From Chitinophagaceae bacterium (GTDB taxonomy: Bacteria > Bacteroidota > Bacteroidia > Chitinophagales > UBA10324): 64,000 nucleotides of DNA. Every line of letters begins with the position of its first letter. Position 1 is the stretch's first letter. Made by a program: the position numbers and the translations under genes. The stretch spans positions 682,001 through 746,000 of the forward strand of contig JADJAG010000008.1 of NCBI GenBank assembly GCA_016704325.1, in the 5' to 3' direction. Positions 27,901 through 35,818 of this stretch are shown here, in pieces. The notes beneath the pieces are model-generated. The model made no database searches. It had not been told where the DNA came from and saw only the letters and a list, made by a program, of their open reading frames with translations.

Positions 27901-28292
27901 TCATTTAATTCTTGAATCAAAGCCGCAATCACACCATCGCTTATTCCACCACTACCATCGCTATTTCTAATTACTGTCCAGTGTAAAATGAAATACTTTG
28001 TGGGTTGAGATAAATTCGGAATGTATAAATCACGAACTAAATAATTATCGCAATCATTATCATAAGGACATGTTCCGTCAAAAGTTTGATCTAAAAATTC
28101 AGATGTAGGAGATCCACATCCTCCCGGAGGGACACTCTTTGGCCATTTTATTTTATACCTCAATCCATCGGGTGTATAAAATATGGAAGAATCTTGAGCA
28201 TTCGCGTTACAATTAATGCCAGTTAATACGCACAAAGTAGCAAAGACTATTGCAAAAGCCTTTTTCAAATATCTATTTAGCATGATTTCCAA
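24987..28292 (-). CDS. Secreted M43-type metalloprotease with CUB, FN3 and T9SS domains
   Basis: This 1,101-residue protein begins with a signal peptide (LKKAFAIVFATLCVLTG ... ANAQ, about 1-33). A pappalysin-like M43 domain follows, with the zinc site HEMGHVFGLHH at 225-235 and a Cys-rich stretch after it. Next come a CUB-like region (about 490-600), two repeats of the GxxxVSAYRYWFN type (about 610-740), an SprB-like SIDIKVTKGVSPYSYLWSNG repeat, two fibronectin type III domains (about 820-1000), and a T9SS type A sorting domain (NILIYPNPTTGNF ... AGIYYVEV). It should be exported and attached at the cell surface or released, cutting extracellular protein. The frame is intact. It lies between the two copies of the RNA 3' domain. 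Confidence 0.9.
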   Translation of the reverse strand: MEIMLNRYLKKAFAIVFATLCVLTGINCNANAQDSSIFYTPDGLRYKIKWPKSVPPGGCGSPTSEFLDQTFDGTCPYDNDCDNYLVRDLYIPNLSQPTKYFILHWTVIRNSDGSGGISDGVIAALIQELNEDYNPFNIAFVSDNDNTYKDKSKYSTLDLAEDFEMKNKYGKDQDKKINIYVVNDIVGNAAGYAYKPWQPGGGTTISGGVVIDLNGCILGNHTLTHEMGHVFGLHHTHRGTCEVESCSPCYEEPDINGKGVDGDLTGDLISDTNPITAFPNNVCVITEPTESYCEDFTNSIDQCSGFNYENTPYKNFMSYSNCIQEFVPQQAGRMHCYIYNLLSSWINYFPPNNDNCVDAILIDDLETCTYTPGFVDGASDDEFPILPSCNGSAPNQFGVFYRFFATSTNPIISVSPKNTSAIGLYPVIVLYQGSSCFNLTELQCANSELNAANLIVGNEYWIRIYHGGPTQPPIGEGGFDICVTHTTTPTSCSGTTTLTQPGGSFSDGSGTSDYNPDLNCKWLISPPGATSITVLFSSFNTQLNKDKVKIYDGPDVSSPLIGTFSGSSLPPSVTSTGGSMLVKFNTDASISAPGWSANYSSYISPIVDGIVEYEYWFDDSYNAKVNTAVTSGDNLSLNTGIPTTSLSNGLHSFHIRFKDDEGLWSSVVSQFFQKLAPTNGLPNLVSAYRYWFNQDDANLMNVNLAVPVNPYELISDISTSGLPNGTHTVNFQFKDTRGYWSSVLTDTFSKSLSAPKISLVLKTNVVCPNTGSIDIKVTKGVSPYSYLWSNGATTQDITGLVPGTYTVTVTGANGAGSSDSYTLNQSNIPKPTGLSAFNVTSCSATLNWQSIAGISEYKVRYRITGSSGWSSPITIGNATTYAFSGLLPNTAYDLSVASKCSGSSTISNYATISTTTLKCTTPINITAANITASSALISWTGLCSPTSYKVNYRPLGGSFTTVTSTTSPKTINGLTPSTTYEYQVKAVCGGDDSQYSVVQNFTTNPLKDQEVKESYESNNILIYPNPTTGNFVLSFSNPKKELVKVNLLNVLGQSLQRIHEEHPASIQFIKEIDGNNLPAGIYYVEVMIGVRTTTEKLVIER

Positions 28293-28356
28293 AATATTTA
28301 AGGGTGGGGAATCAAATTTTCAAAGTAAGTCACCAATTAGTACATTTTAGTCCAAG

Positions 28357-28761
28357 TTAATCTGTAGATGCTCCATATGCCCTCATTTTAACTTCAATAG
28401 TTTCACCTTCTCTAAGTGACACCACTTTGTTTCCTCCATCACCAGGTGATGAGAATGAAATCACAAAATCACCTGGGGGAACTAAAAACTTAAAATTTCC
28501 ATTTTTGTTTGTTGTCGTTTCTGCCATGAGAAGAGAACGCGAAATTGGTGTGCCTTCTTTGTAAACATGAATTTGAACATTAGCATTAGCAAGAGGTCCA
28601 TCGATTAAACCTCCGTTACGACTATAGTGCCTATAAATATTACCGTTTATTCTTGCAGAGGAATTGTCTCCCATCCAATTGATCCACTCAGTTTTAGATG
28701 CAAACCCAACCAATATTATTATTGGAATAATTATGAGGAGAGTAAAAAATTTCTTTTTCAT
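28357..28761 (-). CDS. Secreted carboxypeptidase-regulatory-like domain protein
   Basis: A 134-residue protein with an N-terminal hydrophobic segment (FFTLLIIIPIIILVGFA) acting as signal or anchor. Residues about 38-128 look like one Ig-like carboxypeptidase-regulatory domain: INGNIYR, ANVQIHVYKEG, TTTNKNGNFKFLVPPGDFVI. Such domains are usually found at the start of larger surface proteins; here it stands alone. It lies just upstream (on the minus strand) of the M43 protease gene and could be co-transcribed with it. Confidence 0.7.
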   Translation of the reverse strand: MKKKFFTLLIIIPIIILVGFASKTEWINWMGDNSSARINGNIYRHYSRNGGLIDGPLANANVQIHVYKEGTPISRSLLMAETTTNKNGNFKFLVPPGDFVISFSSPGDGGNKVVSLREGETIEVKMRAYGASTD

Positions 28762-28827
28762 TGTGTCCTTGCTAATTGTTAATCCTTCTAAATTTCTTCA
28801 CCCATTATATCATACTCAAGTGTCTAA

Positions 28828-29012
28828 TCAATAATCCTGCGCCACAACCTTTATATTCACCGGCAAATTACCCACTGGATCAGTAGTGCTGTTTATCGTT
28901 TTAGTCTGAATATGTGGGTTGCTCGGTATGCTACCTTCCTTCCACGGAAACGCCCCCCCCATGCATTCCTAGATCCGTTCCATCGATTCCGGCACTCTTT
29001 CTTGGTGATGTT
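28828..29012 (-). pseudogene. C-terminal fragment of a third beta-helix paralogue
   Basis: The minus strand encodes TSPRKSAGIDGTDLGMHGG, then, after a shift in a run of eight Gs, AFPWKEGSIPSNPHIQTKT ... NLPVNIKVVAQDY and a stop. This is the conserved tail of the two adjacent paralogues at 29034 and 30106. Only about 60 codons remain. Confidence 0.8.
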
Positions 29013-29033
29013 AATTTCATTTATATTAATGAA

Positions 29034-30095
29034 TTAATGATCTTGAGCAGCAACTTTGATGTTTACCGGAAGATTCCCAATTTGATCTGTTGATCCATTA
29101 ATGTCCTTTGTCTGAATGTGTGGATTATGAGGAATACTTCCTGTTTTCCATGGAAACGCGCCACCATAAATTCCTATTTGCTCTCCATTTGCGTCTACAT
29201 ACAGAGATGGATTTTGCAATTGAAAATTGTCGGCATAACTGAATGCTTGATTTCCATCCCAATAATTGAATATGCTATTAAAAGGTTGAGCCGTATAGTT
29301 ACTTGTTGAAATACACCCTGGGCAATGTCCAAAATCCACTGTCCAGTCTTCAACAAATACATTATGCGAAAAGATTGAATTAGTAGTTTGATCGCAAATA
29401 AATGTGCAGCAGCATTGAGAATAGGTTGTGTAGGTATAAGACATGAATAAATTATTTTCAAATGTGCAGTTAATGTCGCTAATCAGTAAAGGAGACGCAA
29501 AGCAGCCAACGCTACAATACAGAAAAATGTTATTTAGAAATTGTGTGCCATTATTAAAATAATAGGTCGCGCCTGATATTATATTATTGCTGATTAAATT
29601 GTTTCCGGCATTACCACCGGGAGTCGCCAACAATTGTGAACCGATGATATTTTCTATGATCAAATTATTAAAAGCACTTTTGGGAAAATATACGCCTCCT
29701 TGGATATTACATCGAATAATAGAAAAGTTACGAATAGTGTCATCTTCGAGATTGTAATTAATGGCTCCGCTTATACTAATACCTTCAATTACCCCATAGC
29801 TTGCTTTTGTATGCAATGTGATTATTCCAGTCAAATAAGTGGGTTGTGTTGCAACAGTGGAATCAGGATTATGCCCAACACCATACATCTCCAATTTTTT
29901 ATCAATGTGAAGTGTTCCAACATTAAAGCTTCCACCCGGAATATATATTTTGTCTCCAGAATTGCTTGCCGTGACGGCAGTTTGAATATCCGAATAAAAT
30001 GAAGTGTTGCCAGCACTTTCAACAGCTATTTGTTTCTGAGCCTTGCAAATATGAAACGATACCAAAATCGTGAAAACCAAGAGAACACTTTTCAT
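29034..30095 (-). CDS. Secreted right-handed beta-helix protein
   Basis: A 353-residue protein with signal peptide MKSVLLVFTILVSFHICKAQ. The body has the stacked short strands and Asn/Ile-rich turns of a parallel beta-helix (GDKIYIPGGSFNVGTLHIDK, then repeated NLIENII, NNLISNNIISG). It is paralogous to the next gene (30106) along its whole length, sharing LEMYGVGHNPDS and the tail NIKVAAQDH, 10 bp apart. No T9SS sorting domain is seen, so it is probably periplasmic or released. Proteins of this fold often bind or cut polysaccharide, but no catalytic residues can be named. Confidence 0.8.
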   Translation of the reverse strand: MKSVLLVFTILVSFHICKAQKQIAVESAGNTSFYSDIQTAVTASNSGDKIYIPGGSFNVGTLHIDKKLEMYGVGHNPDSTVATQPTYLTGIITLHTKASYGVIEGISISGAINYNLEDDTIRNFSIIRCNIQGGVYFPKSAFNNLIIENIIGSQLLATPGGNAGNNLISNNIISGATYYFNNGTQFLNNIFLYCSVGCFASPLLISDINCTFENNLFMSYTYTTYSQCCCTFICDQTTNSIFSHNVFVEDWTVDFGHCPGCISTSNYTAQPFNSIFNYWDGNQAFSYADNFQLQNPSLYVDANGEQIGIYGGAFPWKTGSIPHNPHIQTKDINGSTDQIGNLPVNIKVAAQDH

Positions 30096-30105
30096 AAGAA
30101 ACTAT

Positions 30106-31164
30106 TTAATGATCTTGAGCTGCAACTTTGATGTTTATCGGTAAATTACCTGAAGCATCTGTATTGCTGCTAATTGTTTTCGATTGAATGTGTGGATTTG
30201 GTGGAATGCTTCCTTCTTTCCAGGGATAAATTCCTCCGTAAACTCCGACATCGGTTCCATCTGCTCCAGCATTTTTCCCAGGCGAAGTTATTTGAAGATG
30301 ATAGTTCTGCGTGTATTGATAAATGGAACCACTTTGATTTATGAATATTGACCCACTGACTTGATTGTAGATGTTATCCTGAATGATATTTGTACTACTG
30401 GTAAAAAAACCTGAACCAAAGCCACACAGGTTATTTCGTATGATGTTATTTAAGTTTTGTCCTCCGTCGCAACATCCATTCAGAAGAAAGACATTATTTT
30501 CAATTGTTGATTGAATTACTCCGTAAACATAGCCAGTTAAGAAAACATTATTCTGAATTAAATTTCCGCTTCCAATGGTTGTAAGATGACCCAAAATATT
30601 ATTTGTAAAAAAATTATTTTCCACTCCTGGAGCATAGCCACTTGTTTCAATGTTACCGAATATAACATTTTCACTAATGGTATTATTTGAAAATTTAACA
30701 GAAACATCGTCTGTTCTGAAATTTATACTACTGATATAGCATCTTCTTATTTGGCAATTACTAACACTGATAAAGTTAGTTGAAGCTATATTGCCAAAAT
30801 AAATCGTACCACCACCGATACCTGAAATTCCTAATTTCAAACCAATGATCTCTGTATTATCGGAGCCTTCTGTTAGAACAATGAAACCTGTCAAAAGAGT
30901 GAAACCAGTCGCCTTTGATGAATCAGGATTGTGTCCTACTCCATAAATGTGAAGCTCTTTATCAATTTCTAATGTGCCAATCGAATAGGATCCACCAGGA
31001 ATATAAATCGTGTCACCACTTTGCGAATTTGAAACGGCATCGGTCACCTGTGTATAAAAACTTGGTTGACCAAGATGATGAACTGCAACAAGATTCTGAG
31101 CTTTAACAATGCATGAGAATGAAAGAAGAATAATAAACAAAGTTGATATTATCCTCACAAGCAT
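30106..31164 (-). CDS. Secreted right-handed beta-helix protein (tandem paralogue)
   Basis: A 352-residue protein with signal peptide ending CIVKAQ. It has the same organisation as the downstream gene: SGDTIYIPGGSYSIGTLEID, HIYGVGHNPDSSKA, a series of Asn-rich helix coils (NNTISENVIFGN), and a conserved C-terminus ending in AAQDH. With the downstream gene and the fragment at 28828 it forms a tandem array of three, produced by duplication. It is the first gene of a leftward operon candidate running to the M43 protease. Confidence 0.8.
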   Translation of the reverse strand: MLVRIISTLFIILLSFSCIVKAQNLVAVHHLGQPSFYTQVTDAVSNSQSGDTIYIPGGSYSIGTLEIDKELHIYGVGHNPDSSKATGFTLLTGFIVLTEGSDNTEIIGLKLGISGIGGGTIYFGNIASTNFISVSNCQIRRCYISSINFRTDDVSVKFSNNTISENVIFGNIETSGYAPGVENNFFTNNILGHLTTIGSGNLIQNNVFLTGYVYGVIQSTIENNVFLLNGCCDGGQNLNNIIRNNLCGFGSGFFTSSTNIIQDNIYNQVSGSIFINQSGSIYQYTQNYHLQITSPGKNAGADGTDVGVYGGIYPWKEGSIPPNPHIQSKTISSNTDASGNLPINIKVAAQDH

Positions 31165-31299
31165 GAAGTTTTTAGGTAAGCGTTAGCTTTACTCAGATTT
31201 CAATTTTGAAAAATAGTAAAATATTATTTAAGATTTTTATGCGTTTTAGCTCACTTTCTTACTGTTTGCTCAAAAAGCTTTAAAATCAGCCACCATCAT

Positions 31300-31470
31300 A
31301 AGTAATGAATGAGATCCGAAGAACAGCCGAAGGGAGTAAAGTGGTTGTTATGCCTTTTGAAATAGACCCAACATAACAGCTACGAAACAGGCTGGCATGA
31401 TTTCCTGCGGAGCGATGAGGAACCCCACTTTACCTGTAAGGTTTGAAGGATTGCTTGAATGAGACAAATT
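31300..31470 (+). ncRNA. Second copy of the structured RNA's 3' domain
   Basis: This is about 80% identical to 24170-24330. The stem GTTGTTATG/CATAACAGC (31344-31380) keeps pairing through a G-U wobble where the first copy has G-C. The stretch corresponding to the long-range 3' arm now pairs locally: GTAAAGTGG (31336-31344) with CCACTTTAC (31425-31433), both arms differing from the first copy. The 5' 500 nt of the large RNA are absent. It could be an independent small RNA or a fragment left by recombination. Confidence 0.55.
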
Positions 31471-34045
31471 AGATTTTGAGACTTGAATAATCCTTTAATA
31501 GCAAATTGAACATTTGACCTGCTAAGAATGCCCTAAACTCAGGATTGTCATTATACTCTTTAAAAACCTCAAAATTGCTTTCAATATGGTTTACCATTTT
31601 TGCCTTTAGTACATCGGTAAAAGTGATTTGCGCATTTTGCAAATCCTTTTTCTGCAATGAGGCATTGATGTTTTCCACAGCCTTTTTATCATCCATAACA
31701 TCCTGCATTAAATCTGCAGTCATTTTCCGTACCTTATCTTCATTCGTAAATGTTGTTCCGAAACGATCGTTGAAAGCTTTGACAATAGCTGACAGATATG
31801 CCAACTCAGGATCTGCAACATTGCTCCTCATTTCCGATGGCACAGGTTTCAATTCAGCACCTTGTTCAAGTGTAATTCTGAGCTCGCCCTCCCGCTGCAG
31901 CCGATAACTCTCCATATCGATATTATCTAAAATTCCTTGCGCAAAATCATCACCCTGGTTCCTGCCAATTTTATTCTGCAAGTGGTTAAGAAATATGTAT
32001 AATCTCTCCAGGTAACCATTGGTAAATGGCACTATTTGAACGAGGAAAACATATAACCGAACATATGATCTGCATTTTACTCTAAAATCTTCCTGTGCTT
32101 TCTCATTCAATGTGGTACGAAATACTTCTACTACTTCATCCAATAAAACATGAAGTTGATCAACGGGTACATTTACAACCATTCTGTCAGAAAACTCATG
32201 AACTTGATCTACAGAATAAACATGGAAATTGTCCAAAGCATTTTGAAGGTCAAACAATTTATTTGGGTCTGTAGCTTCCCCTAGAATTGTCGTCTCAAAG
32301 AATGGATCAAATGACTTTTTGATTTCATCAGTAGAATTGGCAAAGTCTATTACGAAGGTGTCATTCTTGCCAGATGCTGTTCGATTCAATCTTGACAAGG
32401 TTTGAACCGCGCTTACTCCGCCCAATTTTTTATCAACATACATGGTATGTAATAGAGGTTGGTCAAAGCCTGTCTGATATTTATTTGCTACAATCAAAAA
32501 TCTGTTTTCAGATTTCTTGAACTCATCTGGAATTGAGGCACTTGAAAAATGATTCAATGATTGTTCGGTTTCTTTCTCAATCTCGCCAGAAAATGCGACA
32601 ATTGCTTTGTAAGGACTTTTTATCTCTGCTAGATATTTATCGAATGCTTTTTTGTATTTCACTGCGTTTCTGCGACTGCCTGTAACCAGCATCGCTTTTG
32701 CCAGACCATTAATCTTCTGTTTGGCAATTACCGATTCCATAAAATGTTCAATCATCAATGCAGACTTCATACCAATGGCATGTGCATGACTCTCCACATA
32801 AAATTTTAGCTTTTTCTGAGCCTTGACTTTATCATATGCCGGATCATCCTGAATTTTCTTTAATACAGCATAGTAACTTTGGTAAGTAGTATAATTCTGT
32901 AAGACATCAAGAATGAAATTTTCTTCAATGGCTTGCTTCATAGAATAAAGGTGGAAGGCGCGGAATTTTTCCTTATCTGCCTCTTTGTATTTTACTCCAA
33001 ATAATTCAAGGGTTTTATTTTTAGGAGTAGCCGTGAAGGCAAAGTAACTGGCATTCTTCAGCATTTTTCTGCTTTGCACTATATCCACAACCAAATCTTC
33101 GGAAGTGAGCTCATCATGCTGATCCTTATCCATAAAAATAAAGTCTTCATCATCCACTTGTACTTTTTCAAACTCTTTTGAAAGAGTTGCATTAAGTTTG
33201 CCGGCAGTGTTACCGCTTTGGCTACTATGTGCTTCATCAATTATGATTGCGAATTTGTTTCCGGGCAGTTCACCAATTTCATTTACGATGTATGGAAATT
33301 TCTGAATAGTAGTAATGATGATTTTCTTGCCTTCTTCCAATGCGGTTTTCAACTGCTTACTTCCTTCTGTGATTGCTTCGACAACTCCCTGTACCTGTTC
33401 AAACTGTTTGATATTGTTTCGAATCTGGACATCCAAGACTTTTCTATCCGTAACAACAATCACAGAATCAAAAACGGTGTCGGTGTTTGATATGTCAAAC
33501 AATCCGACTAACTGATGAGCCAACCAACTGATGGAATTACTTTTTCCTGATCCTGCCGAATGTTGTATCAAATATCGTTTGCCTGATCCATTTACTTTTG
33601 CATCTTGCAAAAGTTTTCTTACTGAATCTAACTGATGATACCGAGGGAAGATGAGTTTTTTTACTTTTTCCTTTTTGATTTTGCCATCGGGTAAAATCTT
33701 TTCAACCTCCTCTTCAATTAACTGAGTGTAGTTTTGAATGATGTTAGTTAAGCTCTCTTTAGTCAGAATCTGTTTCCAGAGGTAATCTGTTTTTATCCCC
33801 GAAGGATTTGGCGGATTGCCTGCGCCATTATTATGACCTTTATTGAATGGTAAAAAGTACGAGCTTTCCCCTTTTAGGTGGGTGGACATCCACACTTGCT
33901 CGGTGTCTACTGCGAAGTGAACGAGGCAGCGTGCAAGACGAAACAATTCTTCTTTAGGGTCTCTGGTTGTTTTGTATTGGCGAATAGCATCTTTTACATT
34001 TTGTTTTGTTAATTCATTTTTCAACTCAAATGTTATAACAGGCAA
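31469..34045 (-). CDS. hsdR: Type I restriction enzyme R subunit (main part)
   Basis: This is the motor and nuclease subunit of a type I restriction system, which translocates DNA using ATP and cuts it far from the recognition site. Visible are the nuclease motif FELKN near the start, Walker A AGSGKSNS, the DEAH box IIIDEAHSSQSG, and helicase motifs FAFTATPKNKT and QTLSRLNRTASGKND. The opening METs of HsdR are not here: the N-terminus lies in 34046-34523 in other frames. As it stands translation would begin at an internal start and lack about 150 residues, including part of the nuclease domain, so the enzyme is probably inactive unless the indels are assembly errors. Confidence 0.9.
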   Translation of the reverse strand: MPVITFELKNELTKQNVKDAIRQYKTTRDPKEELFRLARCLVHFAVDTEQVWMSTHLKGESSYFLPFNKGHNNGAGNPPNPSGIKTDYLWKQILTKESLTNIIQNYTQLIEEEVEKILPDGKIKKEKVKKLIFPRYHQLDSVRKLLQDAKVNGSGKRYLIQHSAGSGKSNSISWLAHQLVGLFDISNTDTVFDSVIVVTDRKVLDVQIRNNIKQFEQVQGVVEAITEGSKQLKTALEEGKKIIITTIQKFPYIVNEIGELPGNKFAIIIDEAHSSQSGNTAGKLNATLSKEFEKVQVDDEDFIFMDKDQHDELTSEDLVVDIVQSRKMLKNASYFAFTATPKNKTLELFGVKYKEADKEKFRAFHLYSMKQAIEENFILDVLQNYTTYQSYYAVLKKIQDDPAYDKVKAQKKLKFYVESHAHAIGMKSALMIEHFMESVIAKQKINGLAKAMLVTGSRRNAVKYKKAFDKYLAEIKSPYKAIVAFSGEIEKETEQSLNHFSSASIPDEFKKSENRFLIVANKYQTGFDQPLLHTMYVDKKLGGVSAVQTLSRLNRTASGKNDTFVIDFANSTDEIKKSFDPFFETTILGEATDPNKLFDLQNALDNFHVYSVDQVHEFSDRMVVNVPVDQLHVLLDEVVEVFRTTLNEKAQEDFRVKCRSYVRLYVFLVQIVPFTNGYLERLYIFLNHLQNKIGRNQGDDFAQGILDNIDMESYRLQREGELRITLEQGAELKPVPSEMRSNVADPELAYLSAIVKAFNDRFGTTFTNEDKVRKMTADLMQDVMDDKKAVENINASLQKKDLQNAQITFTDVLKAKMVNHIESNFEVFKEYNDNPEFRAFLAGQMFNLLLKDYSSLKI

Positions 34046-34523
34046 ACCATTAACAAAATTACCAAGTCAACTGATTTCTCATCTTGTTGGCTGTAATGTA
34101 CCTGGCGTGTGACTGAGAAAATATTCTTTGTGAATAATTCCATATCCTTTTCATTAAGATTGGAAACTGGCTTGTCAAAAAATAATCTGAGTTTTATTCC
34201 GCTTTGCCCATCTGTAATTCCATTTCGTAAAAGATTTATTACACCACCGAGACAAAGGTTATTTACAACTGTCTGATCCTTGATTTTTGATTTATCCGGT
34301 AAAGTATTTTTTGGTTGTAATTATCTCCGTGAACAGTTTTCAGTTTCGCTACTTCTTTCGGTTGTGTGTTTTCCAAAAATTTGAAAAGAAGTTCTTCATC
34401 AAAACATTCAGCACGGTTATATTGCGAGTGCTGGCGTAGAATAAAACCGTTACCTATGGTGGTATCACACAAATGCTTGGCTATAAGTTCTTCTAAACCT
34501 TTTTCTGATGTATCGGTTTTCAT
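34046..34523 (-). pseudogene. hsdR: hsdR N-terminal segment, frameshifted twice
   Basis: ATG 34523 (MKTDTSEKGLEELIAKHL) overlaps the hsdS stop by 4 bp. The frame is lost in the A6 run near 34308, then continues in another frame (IKDQTVVNNLCLGGVINLL ... NIFSVTRQVHYSQQDEKSVD) and shifts again near 34065 before NGLPVITFELKN. Two one-base corrections restore a full HsdR of about 1,018 residues. Confidence 0.85.
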
Positions 34524-35818
34524 GCTTGTTTTAAATCTAATTTACCTATTACTGCCTCGCTTATCATTGCCTCTTTGTATTCCTTTATCAGTTCTATTTC
34601 TCTTTCAGCTTTGGATATGGCTGTGTCTATGGTGGCAGTTTCGGTTTTGATGTGTTCAATAATTCTTTCCTGCTCATCAATATTTTCAGAATATGCAATC
34701 TTAAGATTGTTCAATATTCCATTCGTCAACTGATTTATTGTTGATGTCGCAAACAAAGATGTTTGAGATTTGAAAATACTTGAATTGAAAAAATAATACA
34801 GATAGTAATTCAAATGACTTCTGAAAACTGTCATGAATGCACCAAAAGAATTTCCTTCTGTTTCTTCGTCAATCAAAATGTTTTTTCCAATTAATTCTGC
34901 ACTACCGTTTCTTGAACATAACAAGATGTCACCCTTTTTTAAGATTAGCTTTTCTGGAATTTCTTTATTTACATAAACATTATCCTCTGTTGCGAACTTG
35001 CCATTTTGAATATTGGATGAACGCAAAACGAATACTCCATCTTCTTTGTCAACCAAATCAAGTGGGCTGTATGTTAATCCAATAAAGGATTCACCAACGA
35101 ATTTTAATCTTATTACTTTCCAATGCTTGGGAACATTTCCAAGCCATTCTACGCCTGAAAATTTTGTTTCGATGTTTTCATCAACGCCCTTAGTGATTGC
35201 GTTGGTAATTATTGTTTGCCTTTGCTCTTTCAGTAATTCAATAAAGTGTTTCTTTTTTTGAATGAACTGATTTATTTTTTCAGATTGGATTTTAATGTGA
35301 GAAACTATTTCGTCTTGTTCTTCTTTTGGTGGCACAACCGAAAAGATGCTGAAAAATTTATTGGAGTATAAACGCAAACGGCTGTCAATAATGCCTGTGC
35401 TGTTTCTGCGAAACTCTGCTTTAAACATTGCAGTTGAAAACAAGTAGCCGAAATATTCTGGATTGTTTTCTCCTTTAATTCTATACACACAATAGGCAGG
35501 ACTTGTAATTCCGTGGTAAGGCGAAATTCCCAAGCTTCCGTTCCATGCAAGCATGATGTTTATTACCAAATCATTTTTTGCAACCAACTTGTAACCAACC
35601 AAACTTTCAGCATTGGTTAAATGGTCATCCTCGTTTTCCAGACTGTCTCTTTTCAGTGTAACGCCTGTATAATGAGAAACAGAAAGCAATTCTTCGCTAC
35701 CTGTTTCACTTCTGTTTTCCATTTCCTGAAACAAGTTTTTTATGCGTAGCACTTCCCAATGAGAGGGGAACTCACCATGCCAAACGGTATTTTTATTTTC
35801 TGTTGCTACTGCGATCAT
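34520..35818 (-). CDS. hsdS: Type I restriction-modification specificity subunit
   Basis: The 432-residue protein has two target-recognition halves, each opening with a similar phrase (FPSHWEVLRIKNLF at about 18 and VPKHWKVIRLKFVG at about 226), separated and followed by coiled-coil spacers (KINQFIQKKKHFIELLKEQR and IDTAISKAEREIELIKEYK). This two-fold architecture recognises a bipartite DNA site. The start overlaps the hsdM stop by 4 bp (ATGA) and its stop overlaps the hsdR start in the same way, so M-S-R are one translationally coupled operon read leftward. Confidence 0.9.
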   Translation of the reverse strand: MIAVATENKNTVWHGEFPSHWEVLRIKNLFQEMENRSETGSEELLSVSHYTGVTLKRDSLENEDDHLTNAESLVGYKLVAKNDLVINIMLAWNGSLGISPYHGITSPAYCVYRIKGENNPEYFGYLFSTAMFKAEFRRNSTGIIDSRLRLYSNKFFSIFSVVPPKEEQDEIVSHIKIQSEKINQFIQKKKHFIELLKEQRQTIITNAITKGVDENIETKFSGVEWLGNVPKHWKVIRLKFVGESFIGLTYSPLDLVDKEDGVFVLRSSNIQNGKFATEDNVYVNKEIPEKLILKKGDILLCSRNGSAELIGKNILIDEETEGNSFGAFMTVFRSHLNYYLYYFFNSSIFKSQTSLFATSTINQLTNGILNNLKIAYSENIDEQERIIEHIKTETATIDTAISKAEREIELIKEYKEAMISEAVIGKLDLKQA

